Positions 8,506 through 17,900 of a stretch of DNA of 64,000 bases are shown in pieces. The stretch is taken from the NCBI RefSeq assembly GCF_024198175.1, contig NZ_JAJVKV010000005.1, positions 930,001 to 994,000 on the forward strand. Direction: 5' to 3'. This stretch comes from Pyxidicoccus xibeiensis (GTDB taxonomy: Bacteria > Myxococcota > Myxococcia > Myxococcales > Myxococcaceae). Numbering within the stretch: the stretch's first letter is position 1; every line of letters begins with the position of its first letter. The translations under genes and the position numbers were made by a program. The notes below the pieces were generated by a model. That model saw nothing but the letters and a program-made list of their open reading frames with translations. It was not told the origin of the DNA and made no database searches.

Positions 8506-9396
8506 TCACGTCCGGAGGACCGTGTCGAGGGACACCTTCCCGGGCCGCACCTGGAACCGCTCGAAGAGCCTGGCGAAAGTCTCCTGGGAGACGCCCAGGC
8601 GCTCGAGCCAGAGGCGGAAGTACCGGTCCAGCGCCTCGCGCCGGGGATGCGCCTTCCGGTGGTGCAGCAGGAAGTCCTTGTAGTTCTGCACCTTGTCCGC
8701 GCGCAGCATGTCGGCCACGTCCGGGAGCGGACCGAGCGCAATCTCGTCGGTCGAAGTCACCGTGCGCTGCGACAGGTACGCGTTGGCGATGTTGCGGTAC
8801 TCCATCGCGAGCGCCAGCACCTGGGGGCTGTCGGTCAGCTCGTGGAGCCGGGGGAAGCTCTCCGCGAGGTCGCCGTCGGCCTGGACGAGCGGGTGCAGGC
8901 ACCAGGCGCGCTTCGCCGCATCGCTGGCCTCGAAGTGCCGGAGCACCCCGAGCCCCTCGTCGATGTGGCTCATGTAGTCGACGCCACTGCGCACCGCCTG
9001 TCGGGACCCGTAGTGCCGCTCGATGGCGCGGTACTCCCGCGTCGTGGTGAATCGCCCCGAGACGACGTAGGGCACCCCACGCTTCGTGAAGTACGCCTCC
9101 AGGTCGCAGTCGGGGGCCGTGACGAAGGGGACGTCGGTCTCCGCGAGGTAGCGGGACAGGTGGCCCTGCCCGCGGTGGGACGCCAGCACGTAGACGGACT
9201 GGCGGAGCGTTCCTTCCGCGTCATGGGTCGTCGTTCTCGCGCCCCAGGCTGCGCCGCGCCCGTCCGTGAGGGGCGTGACGACGCCCGTCCACGTGTAGCC
9301 GTCCATCAGCCCCTGCATGGCTCGACGCTCGAAGTAACGTGAGGCCCCCTCGACGTCCGGGGCATCCATGTCGAAGCGGGGCGCGTTGGCGGTCAT
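8506..9396 (-). CDS. GNAT-like acetyltransferase, coupled to the WYL regulator
   Basis: A 296-residue protein whose N-terminal half looks like a GNAT acyltransferase: strand-loop-helix with the acetyl-CoA-binding-like HRGQGHLSRYL preceded by QSVYVLAS. The C-terminal half is helical (metal-dependent-phosphohydrolase-like histidines are present, but no HD motif I trust). The ATG at 9396 overlaps the stop of the WYL regulator (ATGA), which fixes the start and implies translational coupling. The substrate is unknown. Confidence 0.65.
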   Translation of the reverse strand: MTANAPRFDMDAPDVEGASRYFERRAMQGLMDGYTWTGVVTPLTDGRGAAWGARTTTHDAEGTLRQSVYVLASHRGQGHLSRYLAETDVPFVTAPDCDLEAYFTKRGVPYVVSGRFTTTREYRAIERHYGSRQAVRSGVDYMSHIDEGLGVLRHFEASDAAKRAWCLHPLVQADGDLAESFPRLHELTDSPQVLALAMEYRNIANAYLSQRTVTSTDEIALGPLPDVADMLRADKVQNYKDFLLHHRKAHPRREALDRYFRLWLERLGVSQETFARLFERFQVRPGKVSLDTVLRT

Positions 9397-10160
9397 GACT
9401 CCGCGAGCATACCCGGTGCTCGCGCGGGGCCCGGCTCCGGGGTGGACTCCTTCTGTTTCTGGGCGAGCGCCTGGGCCTTCAGCCCCTCCATGTCGGGGAC
9501 GAAGGGGCGCTCGGGCACGACGCGGGCCCGGCGGATGCGGTCCATCCGGAAGATGCGCGCGGCGGACTTCTCCACGTCGCGTGCCAGCACGTACCAGACG
9601 GGCGCCTCGACGAGCAGCCCGTGCGGCTCCACCAGCCGGCGCGTCGCATTGCCGTGCCGGTCCCGGTAGTCGAAGGACAGGCACACCTTCTCTCGGAAGG
9701 CGCGCTCGAAGACCGCGAGCAGTTCCTCCGGCGGCACGCCCACCTCCGCCAGCACCCGGGCGCTCGCGGGCCGCCCCACCACCACGCGGCGGCACAGCTC
9801 ACGCATGCCCCGGGCCCGCTCGCGGGGCACGCTGGCGAAGAGCTTCTGGAGCCCCGAGCGCGCGGCGCTCCCCCAGGGCAGCGTGCTGCCGGCCGACGAC
9901 AGGTTCGCCGCCAGCCACAGCGCCACCACCTCCTCCAGCGACAGGTGCACCGCCGTCAGGCCTCTGTCCCGCTCCAGCCGCACGCCTCCGCCCGGCCCCG
10001 AGTCGCTGCTGATGGGCACGCCCTCTTCCCGCAGTGTCGCCAGGTCCCGGTGGACGGTGCGGACGCTCACCTCCAGGGCCGCCGCGATTTCCGCGACGGT
10101 GGTGGACTCGTGGGCCCGGAGGAAGTCCTGCAGCCGCATGACTCGGGTGACTCGTGCCAT
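9393..10160 (-). CDS. HTH-WYL transcriptional regulator (YafY/DeoR type)
   Basis: A 255-residue regulator with an N-terminal winged HTH (TTVAEIAAALEVSVRTVHRDLATLREEGVPI) and a WYL domain (FDYRDRHGNATRRLVEPHGLLV, then WYVLARD). WYL domains sense ligands or nucleic acids (family knowledge). It is divergent from the alpha/beta hydrolase at 10246, and the palindrome TGACAG-ttt-CTGTCA lies just upstream of its start. It is the first gene of a two-gene operon with the acetyltransferase. Confidence 0.9.
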   Translation of the reverse strand: MARVTRVMRLQDFLRAHESTTVAEIAAALEVSVRTVHRDLATLREEGVPISSDSGPGGGVRLERDRGLTAVHLSLEEVVALWLAANLSSAGSTLPWGSAARSGLQKLFASVPRERARGMRELCRRVVVGRPASARVLAEVGVPPEELLAVFERAFREKVCLSFDYRDRHGNATRRLVEPHGLLVEAPVWYVLARDVEKSAARIFRMDRIRRARVVPERPFVPDMEGLKAQALAQKQKESTPEPGPARAPGMLAES

Positions 10161-10163
10161 TGG

Positions 10164-10178
10164 TGACAGTTTCTGTCA
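10164..10178. promoter_or_regulatory. Probable operator of the WYL regulator
   Basis: Perfect inverted repeat TGACAG-ttt-CTGTCA located 4 nt upstream of the WYL gene start and 68 nt before the divergent hydrolase ATG. YafY-type regulators are often found next to TGACAG/CTGTCA palindromes (recalled), so this is the best candidate for the operator controlling both directions. Confidence 0.55.
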
Positions 10179-10245
10179 GGGATGGGGCGTACTCCAAGCG
10201 TCATGGTGCGCGAGGCCGCGCACCCCATGCACCGAGGAGACCGCC

Positions 10246-11007
10246 ATGCTGAAGGGACCTGCTGGAGCGCTGCACGTCGACGACGGAGGGAAGGGTGGGG
10301 TGCCGGTGGTGTTCGTCCACGCGAGCTGCGGGAACACCACGCACTGGGCCGCGCAGCTCGCCCATCTGAGGAAGCGCCGGCGGGCGGTGGCGCTCGACCT
10401 CCGGGGCCACGGGAAGTCCACGCTCGACGGTGGCGGCCCCATCTCCGTGGAGGACTTCGCGGCCGATGTCGACGCGGTGGTGGACGGGCTCGGCCTCCAA
10501 CGCTTCGTCCTGGTCGGCCACAGCCTGGGCGGCGCCGTCACCACGGCCTACGCGGCCGCGCACCCGGACCGTGTCGTGGGCCTGTTCCTGCTCGACCCGG
10601 CCTCGGACGGGCGCGTCATTCCGGCCGAGCAGGCCGCGGGGCTGATGCAGGCGCTCTCCACGGACGCCTGGGGCGCCGTCATCGCGGAGTACTGGGCGCC
10701 GATGCTCGCCCCCTCGCGGCCCGAGGTCCGCGAGCGCGTGCTGTCCGACCTGCGGGCCACGTCGCAGGTGGGCGCGAGCGCGGGACTGGGCTCGCTGCTG
10801 ACCTTCGACCCTGTCACCGCGCTCCGTCGCTACAAGGGGCCACGACTCACGGTGGTGACGGCGTTCAACCAGGAGCCCAACTCCTACCAGAGGCTCGTCC
10901 CCGAGCTTCCGTCCATGCAGGTGGACGGCACGGGGCACTGGGTGCAGCTGGACGCGCCGGACGCGGTGAACACGCTGCTGGACGGGTTCCTCTCCTCCAC
11001 GACGTGA
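10246..11007 (+). CDS. Alpha/beta hydrolase
   Basis: A 253-residue alpha/beta-hydrolase fold enzyme without signal peptide. The oxyanion region VVFVHASCGNTTHW, the LDLRGHGKS turn, the nucleophile elbow GHSLGG (Ser), the acid in the C-terminal strand and the final His in DGTGHWVQL are all present, so it should be catalytically competent (esterase, lactonase or haloperoxidase-like). It starts at the ATG at 10246, after which homology begins. It is divergent from the WYL regulator, which may control it, and lies 13 nt before the TetR gene. Confidence 0.9.
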   Translation: MLKGPAGALHVDDGGKGGVPVVFVHASCGNTTHWAAQLAHLRKRRRAVALDLRGHGKSTLDGGGPISVEDFAADVDAVVDGLGLQRFVLVGHSLGGAVTTAYAAAHPDRVVGLFLLDPASDGRVIPAEQAAGLMQALSTDAWGAVIAEYWAPMLAPSRPEVRERVLSDLRATSQVGASAGLGSLLTFDPVTALRRYKGPRLTVVTAFNQEPNSYQRLVPELPSMQVDGTGHWVQLDAPDAVNTLLDGFLSSTT

Positions 11008-11020
11008 TAGGTACGGGGCC

Positions 11021-11599
11021 GTGCCCCGGCCCAAGCTGCACAGCGACGAAGCCATCCTCGATGCCGCCATGGAGGTGCTGCTGCGTCGCGGGCCGGGCGA
11101 GTTCACCCTGAACGACGTGGCCGTCGAGCTGGGCATGTCCCGCGCCGCCCTCATCCAGCGCTTCAAGAACAAGGACACGCTGTACCGGCGGGCCATGGAG
11201 CGCTCCGGTGAGCAGCGCCGCGACTACCTCGCCTCCATGCCCGTGGAGGTCGGCGCGCCGGGGCTGTGGCGCTTCCTCACGGACATCGTCGCGGGCATGG
11301 GCTCGGGCGAGGGGCTCGAAGGCCACCTGCTCCTCGGCTGGCAGGACCTGCGCGACACCACGCTGAGGCGCATGGCCCTCGAGCGCAACCTCATGGTCCG
11401 CGACGCCATCGCCGCGAGGCTCCCCGAGAGCGCCGAGCGGGACGCGGTGGCCGCGGTGCTCCAGGACGTCATCGTCGGCGCGACAATGCAGTGGATGGTG
11501 GAGCGGCAGCCTCCGCTCACCCGCTACGTGCTGGAGCGCCTGCGCAGGGTGCTCCGCCTGATGTTCCCCAAGGAGTCCTTCGAGCTTCCGAAGTCCTGA
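11021..11599 (+). CDS. TetR/AcrR-family regulator
   Basis: A 192-residue TetR-type repressor with GTG start. The N-terminal HTH reads AILDAAMEVLLRRGPGEFTLNDVAVELGMSRAALIQRFKNKDTLYRRAM, a clear TetR_N domain; the C-terminal ligand-binding half is helical and divergent. It follows the hydrolase by 13 nt, so it may be co-transcribed. The 20-bp palindrome at 11646-11665, ahead of the next hydrolase, is its most likely operator. Confidence 0.9.
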   Translation: MPRPKLHSDEAILDAAMEVLLRRGPGEFTLNDVAVELGMSRAALIQRFKNKDTLYRRAMERSGEQRRDYLASMPVEVGAPGLWRFLTDIVAGMGSGEGLEGHLLLGWQDLRDTTLRRMALERNLMVRDAIAARLPESAERDAVAAVLQDVIVGATMQWMVERQPPLTRYVLERLRRVLRLMFPKESFELPKS

Positions 11600-11645
11600 G
11601 CCCGCTTCCCCGGGCAGCAGGGCACTTTCATTCAGGGACTTGTTT

Positions 11646-11665
11646 ATAACCGTCGCGTCGGTTAT
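11646..11665. promoter_or_regulatory. Probable TetR operator upstream of the second hydrolase
   Basis: Perfect inverted repeat ATAACCG-tcgcgt-CGGTTAT, 27 nt before the ATG at 11693 and 46 nt after the TetR stop. It sits in the only AT-rich patch of the region, overlapping a likely promoter (TTATTAA just downstream). Size and symmetry fit a TetR-family site. Confidence 0.6.
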
Positions 11666-11692
11666 TAATTCACCCATGAAAGGGGAGCCTGC

Positions 11693-12544
11693 ATGACTGA
11701 GCGAATCCTCGAGACCCGCGGCATCCGGCTGTGCACCGAGGCCTTCGGTTCGCCCACGGACCCGCCCATCCTCCTGGTCATGGGCGCCGTCTCGTCGATG
11801 AAGTGGTGGCCTGACCCGCTCGTCGAGCGGCTGGTCGCGGCGGGGCGGTACGTCATCCGCCATGACCATCGCGACACGGGCCGCTCCACGACCTGGCCGC
11901 TGGGGGCCCGGGGCTACTCCGTCGATGACCTCGCCGACGACCTCCTCGCCGTGCTGGACGGCTACGGGCTCGCGCGGGCCCATCTCGTGGGGATGTCGCT
12001 CGGAGGGATGCTCTCGCAAATCGTGGCGCTGAAGGCGCCCGAGCGCGTCCTCTCCCTCACGCTCATCAGCGCGGAGTTCCTCGGCGACCTGGGCGTCGAG
12101 CCTCCGCCGCTCTCCCCGGCGCTGCTGGCGCACTTCGGCACGGTGGCCACGCTCGACTGGAGCAACGAGGCCGCGGTCCTCGACTTCATGGTGGAGGCGG
12201 GGCGGCTGAATGCCAGCGGGCGCAGGCCCTATGACGCGGCCTTCGCTCGCCGCGTGGCGGCGGAGGAGTTCCGGCGCTCGTCCAGCCTCCAGAGCATGAT
12301 GAACCACGCGACGCTCACGGGCGGCGAGCAGTGGTATGGCCGGAGCCACGAGCTCCGGGCGCCGCTGCTCGTCATCCACGGCGCGCTGGACCCCGTCGTC
12401 CCCTACGTGCATGGCGTGGCCCTGGCCCGAGCCGTCCCGGGCGCGCGGCTGGTGACGCTCGAGGACGCGGGGCACGAGCTGCACGAGGCGGACTGGCCCA
12501 CCCTCGCCGGGGCCATCACCGCCCATACCGCCGCCGCGCGCTGA
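11693..12544 (+). CDS. Alpha/beta hydrolase
   Basis: A 283-residue alpha/beta hydrolase related to the aclacinomycin-methylesterase/carboxylesterase group. Visible: oxyanion region ILLVMGAVSSMKWW, DHRDTGRS, nucleophile elbow GMSLGG (Ser), the acid in HGALDPVVPY and the catalytic His in EDAGHELHE. There is no signal peptide. A GGGGAG ribosome site precedes the ATG. It is probably repressed by the upstream TetR protein. Confidence 0.9.
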   Translation: MTERILETRGIRLCTEAFGSPTDPPILLVMGAVSSMKWWPDPLVERLVAAGRYVIRHDHRDTGRSTTWPLGARGYSVDDLADDLLAVLDGYGLARAHLVGMSLGGMLSQIVALKAPERVLSLTLISAEFLGDLGVEPPPLSPALLAHFGTVATLDWSNEAAVLDFMVEAGRLNASGRRPYDAAFARRVAAEEFRRSSSLQSMMNHATLTGGEQWYGRSHELRAPLLVIHGALDPVVPYVHGVALARAVPGARLVTLEDAGHELHEADWPTLAGAITAHTAAAR

Positions 12545-12577
12545 GCACGGGGCCGGCGCCTCTGGCACAGTGGCGGC

Positions 12578-14185
12578 ATGGGGCCCCTGTTCGCCTACAG
12601 CCTCGTGCCCGTCCTCTCGGTCGCGCTGCTGCTGTACTTCACCGCCGCGCTCCGGGGCCTCAATGCCCGGGGGCTGACGCTCTACTGCCTGGCCACCGCC
12701 GTGTGGAGCGGCGCGCTGCTGCTGCTGTGCTTCCCCTCCGTGGCCTGGGTGGGAGAGCGCTTCGCCGCCATCGGCGCATTCATCTCCGCCACCTACCTCC
12801 ACGCCGCCTATGACGTGACACGCCAGCGCTCCTACCGGCTGGTGAAGCTGGCCTACGCGGTGGCGGTGGTGGTGACGTGCATCGGCATCTTCGTCCCCCA
12901 CATCCTCCATGGGCCGCTGGCCATGCGGCGCGGCCCGCTGTTCTGGCCCGCCATGGTGCTGGCCGTGGCCGCGGCGGCCGTGCCGCTGGCGCACCTGGCG
13001 CGCTCCTACCAGCACGAATCCCCCGAGCGCCGGCCGCTGCTGCGCAGCCTGGGCATCGCCGGCGCGCTGGCGTACGTGGGCAGCATCAGCAACGCACTGT
13101 TGCTGTCGGGCGGCTATGCGCTGCCCTTCGGCATGTACCTGGTGCTGGCCGCGCTGCTGGTGCTGGTCCACGTCATCAACGCGCACCAGGCGCCCGGAGA
13201 CCGCAGGCTGCTGGAGCGCAGCCTCGTGTACTCGGCGATGGCGGCGGTGCTGTCCGCGGGCTTCCTCTTCGGTGTGCTGACGCTCCTGGCCGGCAGCGGC
13301 CAGCCCTTCCTCGTCGAGTACCGCGTGGGCGCCTTCTTCCTGCTGGCCCTGGCGGCGCTCGCCTTCGAGCCGGTGCGCCAGGGCCTCCAGGAGTGGCTGG
13401 GCCGCCGGCTCCTCAAGGGGCGCGCCAGCGGCAGCGAGCTGGCCGCCGCGCTCGCCGCCCAGGAGGCCCGCGCCGACCAGGCCGCCAGGCTGGCCGAACT
13501 GGGCCAGTTCGCCTCCGCCGTGGCCCACGAAGTCCGCAACCCCCTGGGCGTGCTCGCCGCGCACCTCAAGCTGCTGGAGCGCCGGGGCGGGGACCCGGAC
13601 TCCGTGGCCGCCATGCGCGAGCAGATAGAGCGCGCCAGCCACTTCGTGGACGAGCTGCTGCGCTATGGCCGGCCCCGCCCGCTGGAGCTGCGCCGCGTGG
13701 ATGTGCCTGCCAGTCTTGCTTTGTCATACTCCACCGCGCGTCAGGGGTTGGGCGCACTCGCCCCGGAGGTGGCTTTCGACCTGCCCGGAAGCGAGGCATT
13801 GGAGGTGGAGGCGGACCAGGCCCAGCTCACCCAGGCGTTTGTCATTCTTCTGGAGAATGCCTTGCTCGCGTTGAGGGAGGTGTCCGCCCCCACGCTGCGG
13901 GTGCGGTGCGAGCGCGGCGAGAAGACGCTGCGGGTGCGGGTGGAGGACAGCGGGCCGGGCATCCCCCCGGAGCTGCTTCCCCGGCTGTTCCAGCCCTTCG
14001 TGACGGGGCGCAAGCGCGAGGGCCCCCGGCCGGGCACCGGGCTGGGGCTCGCGATTGCGCGAGGCATCATCGAACGTCATGGAGGCAACATTCGCGCGGG
14101 GCGCTCGGAGGCATTGGGGGGCGCCTGCTTCGAATTGGAGCTTCCCCTGACGCAGCCCGCCTCGCTGGCCGCCGCGACCTCCTAA
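12578..14185 (+). CDS. Multi-TM sensor histidine kinase
   Basis: A 535-residue kinase. The first ~290 residues hold about seven hydrophobic helices, a membrane sensor without a clear periplasmic domain. They are followed by HisKA with the phospho-acceptor in SAVAHEVRNPLG (His near residue 314) and HATPase_c with the N box (VILLENALLAL), G1 (DSGPGIP) and G2 (GTGLGLAIARGIIERHGG). No receiver domain and no adjacent response regulator are present, so its partner is encoded elsewhere. It starts 33 nt after the hydrolase. Confidence 0.92.
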   Translation: MGPLFAYSLVPVLSVALLLYFTAALRGLNARGLTLYCLATAVWSGALLLLCFPSVAWVGERFAAIGAFISATYLHAAYDVTRQRSYRLVKLAYAVAVVVTCIGIFVPHILHGPLAMRRGPLFWPAMVLAVAAAAVPLAHLARSYQHESPERRPLLRSLGIAGALAYVGSISNALLLSGGYALPFGMYLVLAALLVLVHVINAHQAPGDRRLLERSLVYSAMAAVLSAGFLFGVLTLLAGSGQPFLVEYRVGAFFLLALAALAFEPVRQGLQEWLGRRLLKGRASGSELAAALAAQEARADQAARLAELGQFASAVAHEVRNPLGVLAAHLKLLERRGGDPDSVAAMREQIERASHFVDELLRYGRPRPLELRRVDVPASLALSYSTARQGLGALAPEVAFDLPGSEALEVEADQAQLTQAFVILLENALLALREVSAPTLRVRCERGEKTLRVRVEDSGPGIPPELLPRLFQPFVTGRKREGPRPGTGLGLAIARGIIERHGGNIRAGRSEALGGACFELELPLTQPASLAAATS

Positions 14186-14291
14186 CGTCCCGGAGCTGCA
14201 AGGGATTACGCTGTTCAACCAGACGCCGTCACACCCCCGTCACGCCCGGGTGACTACGACAGCAGTACGGGGGGTTCGATGGATTCCAGAT

Positions 14292-14314
14292 AAGAATTCC
14301 CACCCTCCGCGTCT
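14292..14314 (+). promoter_or_regulatory. Shared upstream element of the ECF/CHAT units (copy 1)
   Basis: A 23-bp element beginning AAGAATTCCC and ending CGCGTCT, 23 nt upstream of the ECF start at 14338. It matches the element at 18334-18356 in 19 of 23 positions. The CGTCT end resembles ECF -10 elements, but the spacing to the TTCC block is too short for a classical -35/-10 pair, so it may be an operator or only the downstream half of a promoter. Confidence 0.5.
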
Positions 14315-14337
14315 ACTGGTTGGAACGGAGGGGGCCC

Positions 14338-14919
14338 GTGAGAGCAAGAGCGCGACTGGCGATTGTGAAGTCCCCGCTGGGGGGAGAGTTCGAAGCCTTC
14401 GCCTGGCGGATCCAGCCCACCCTTTTCGCGGTGCTGGGAAAGTACTGCGGTGGCCAGGAACAGGACATCGAGGACCTGGTGCATGACGTGCTGCTCCGGG
14501 CGCTGCTGCGCTGGGAGCAGCTGAAGCACCTGGACGAGGACGCGCAGCGGGCGTGGACGGCGCGGGTGGCCAGCAACTGCTTCCTGGACCGGTGTCGCCG
14601 CAAGAGCAGCGAGGCCACCCGGATGGAGTCGCTGCTGCGCCTGCACGAGCTGGCGGAGCAGTACGACGACTCGTGGGAGCCGGAGCTGTGGGAGTACGTC
14701 GGGCCGGAGGACCTGCTCACGGCCGTGGAGCGGCTGAGCACGCCGAAGCTGCGGCGGACGTTCGAGCTGTACCTGCAGGGCCTGTCGTACGCGGAGATTG
14801 GCCGGGACACGGGCGAGAAGGCGGGCACGGTGGGGGCGCGGCTGACGCGTGCGCGCAAGGAGCTCCGCGCGCTGCTGCGCGAGCCCGCGGAGCGGCGGCG
14901 GCGGGAGCAGATGCGATGA
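14338..14919 (+). CDS. ECF RNA polymerase sigma factor 1
   Basis: A 193-residue group IV sigma factor. Region 2 is visible in QDIEDLVHDVLLRALLRWEQL and AWTARVASNCFLDRCRRKSSE (core binding and -10 recognition), and region 4 in RRTFELYLQGLSYAEIGRDTGEKAGTVGARLTRARKELRALL (HTH for -35). I chose the GTG at 14338, because CGGAGGGGG lies 4-12 nt upstream and the only earlier start is a TTG. Its stop overlaps the start of the CHAT protein (ATGA), so the sigma factor and its presumed anti-sigma are made together. Target promoters are unknown; the shared element at 14292-14314 suggests autoregulation. Confidence 0.92.
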   Translation: MRARARLAIVKSPLGGEFEAFAWRIQPTLFAVLGKYCGGQEQDIEDLVHDVLLRALLRWEQLKHLDEDAQRAWTARVASNCFLDRCRRKSSEATRMESLLRLHELAEQYDDSWEPELWEYVGPEDLLTAVERLSTPKLRRTFELYLQGLSYAEIGRDTGEKAGTVGARLTRARKELRALLREPAERRRREQMR

Positions 14920-17900
14920 ACCCCGAGGACCCATGCCGCGAGCTGCCGCGCTTCCTCGACGGGGAGATGTCCCCCGAGGAGCAGGGCCGGTTCCGGGAGC
15001 ACCTGGGGACGTGTGACGACTGCGCGCAGGAGTTCCGCGACGCGCTGCAGGTGGAGCTGCTGGGGCAGATGACGATGGAGGAGGGGCCCATCCGCCCGCG
15101 CAGGCCGGCGCGGAGGCCCCATTGGTGGAGCGGGCGGTGGCGGGACTGGCGGGCGTGGCTGGCGGGCGTGGGGGTGTTGGTGGTGGGGCTGGTGACGCTG
15201 TGGCTCGCGCCGCGGGTGGGAGGCGGGGACGCGGGCGGGGCGGAGTGGCTCGTCGCGGAGGCGAGCCGGCCCCTGGAGGCCCGGTTGACCTATGACGTGG
15301 TGGACCGGCACTACCGGCGCTTCGTGCCCGTCCGGAGCGGGGCCGAGGGGGGGACTCCCGGCCGCGCGAAGGCGCCGCCGCTGCAGGAGCTGTCGCGGAT
15401 GGATGCCCGGAAGGACTTCCACGGCATCGCCACCGCGTACGTGATGCACGGCGCGCTGGGGCAGGCCCGGGCCTACCTGGAGCGCATGTCCGCCTCGGCG
15501 GACCGGGACTGTGACCTGGCGGTGGTGGCGCTGGAGCAGGCCCTGCTGGAGAAGCCCACGGAGGTGAACGGCGCGCAGCTCAAGCAGTCCTACCTGGATG
15601 AGGCGCTGGAGCTGCTGGAGGGGGTGCTGCACGGCAATCCACGCCACCCGCAGGCGCTGTGGAACCGGGCGCTGGTGCTGAGGGAGATGGGGCTGACGCT
15701 GCTGGCGGCGGAGTCGTTCGACGCGGTGGCGAGGCAGGCGGAGGCGGGCTGGAGCGACGAGGCGTGGACCCAGGCGCGGATGCTGCGCGAGGACACGCTG
15801 GCGCGCGGGCGCGACTGGAAGGACGCCTATGCGGCGACGCAGGACCTGATGACGGACCCGGGCGCGCGGCTGCCGCTGGATGAGGCAGCGCAGCACCCGG
15901 GCATCGTCCGGCTGGCCTTCTATGACGCGGTGAGGACGGCGACGTCACGCGAGGGCGTGGAGCGGCTGCTGCCGCTGGCCCAGGCGCTGGACTCGAAATA
16001 CGGAGGCAGCGTCCTGCGCGACTACGTCGAGCGCGTGGCGGAGCGGGACTTCGGCAGCCGTGCTCCGGTGGCGCGGCGCTACGTGAAGCTCGTCCGGGAG
16101 GAGCTGCCCTCGAGCGCGGAGGTGATGGAGGAGCTGCGGCGCTCGGGGGAGGAGGACATCTACCTGGGAGCGCTCGTGTTCGCGAGCTTCGACGGGCCGG
16201 TGGACGTGGAGGCCCTGGCGCGACTCGCCGAGGCCCAGGGCGACCCGTGGATGCGCCTGATTGCCGCGCGCGAGCAGGCCGCGAGCGCGGAGCGGGAGGG
16301 TGCCTGGTGGAAGGCGGAGCAGCAGCTGCAGGAGGCGCTGAAGACGTGCCTGGGCTCGTCCCTCGTCTACCGCTGCCTGGACCTGGAGTGGAGGCTCTCC
16401 TACCTGTATCTGAAGCTGCACCGCCCCGCGGACGCGCTCGGGTACGCGTGGAGCGGCTGGAGCCGCGCGAAGGCCGCGCGGGACTGGAGCTTCGAGCAGC
16501 AGTTCCTCCAGGGGCTGGCGGACGTCGCGCGCTACCAGCATGCCTTCGCGAGTGCGCGTGCGTACCTCGAGGAGTCACTGGCGCGGATGCCGGAGGACTG
16601 CGCGCAGCGCACGCACGTCTTCCAGGTCCTGGCCGCGGTGGAGTGGCAGCGCTTCCGGCCGGACAGCGCCCGGCGCGAGCTGGACCGGGCCCTGGCCTGT
16701 GAGCGGACCGTGGGGATGAATGGCACGTTCGTGCTGTCGCACCTGGCGCGCTCCAGACCCCAGCCTCGCGATGGCGACCACCTCCGCCGCGGGCTGGTGG
16801 AGCTGCGCCGGCAGGGAGTCCTGCCCGGCAGAGAGGCGCTGCTGCACTTCATCGAGGGCCAGTTCGAGCTGGCCCGCTCGCGCGTGGCGGGGCACGCCCT
16901 GCTGACGCGCGCCATCGAGCTGGCGGACCAGGCGCCGGAGGAGGTGGAGGCGCGCAAGGCCCGGGCCTATGCCTACGCGGCCCTCATCGCCGAGGCCGGC
17001 AGGGTGGGCGGCTGGTCCGATGCGCTGAGCCTGCTGGAGCGCCAGCTGAGGATGGGGCCCGCGCCGCGGCAGTGCCTGCTGGCGGTGTCCCTGCACCACG
17101 AGCGCACGGTGGTCCTGGCCCGTGGAACGTCCGGCAGGCTGCTGGGGCACTACGATGACTCGCGCGCCGCGCCCCAGCGACGGGCCGAAGGGCTGGTGCC
17201 ACCGGGCCTGCTGGTGGAGCTGCGCGAGTGCGAGCACGTGGACGTCCTCGCGGTGCCTCCCGTGCACGGCCTCACCGGGCTGCTGCCTCCGGACCTGGCC
17301 TGGAGCTACCGCGTGGGCCGTGGCCCGACGCCCTCGCCACCCCCGGCCGTGGGGCCCGGGCGCCATCTGGTCGTCACGCACGTGACGGGCCCGGCGTCGC
17401 TCCGGCTGCCGCTGCTCGACATCCTGGAGCCGCCGCGAGTGCCGGACCCGCTGCGGCTGGAGCTCCGGGGCAGCCAGGCCACGCCGTCGCGCGTGGTGGA
17501 GGCCATGGCGGACGCCAGCGAGGTGGAGCTGCACGCGCATGGCATGTTCAGCCCCGCGGTGTCGGACGCGTCGCTGGTGGTGTTGGCCCCGGAGCCCGAC
17601 GGCCGCTATGCGCTCACCGCGGACCGGGTCCGGAGCCTCCGCCTGAAGCGTGCCCCGCTGGTGATGCTCGTCACGTGCAGCGCGGCGAAGACGGCGCCCT
17701 ACCTGCACGAGCCCTTCAGCCTGCCGGTGGCCTTCATCGAGGCGGGGGCGAGCGCGGTGCTGGCCTCCACGGTGGAGATTCCCGACACGGCCGGAGGCTT
17801 CTTCGAGGCCGTGCGGGAGCTCGTGCGCGGAGGGGCCCCTGCGTCGAAGGCCCTGAGAGATGCACGCGTGCAGTGGCTGAAGGCCCATCCCAGCGACGGG

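Noticed and set aside
12563..12580. TGGCAC box resembling a sigma-54 -24 element before the histidine kinase
   Set aside because: No TTGCW -12 element at the required spacing.
10865..13642. 925-residue minus-strand open frame
   Set aside because: Opposite to TetR, hydrolase and histidine-kinase genes; composition is His/Gln/Arg-rich shadow sequence with no domain.
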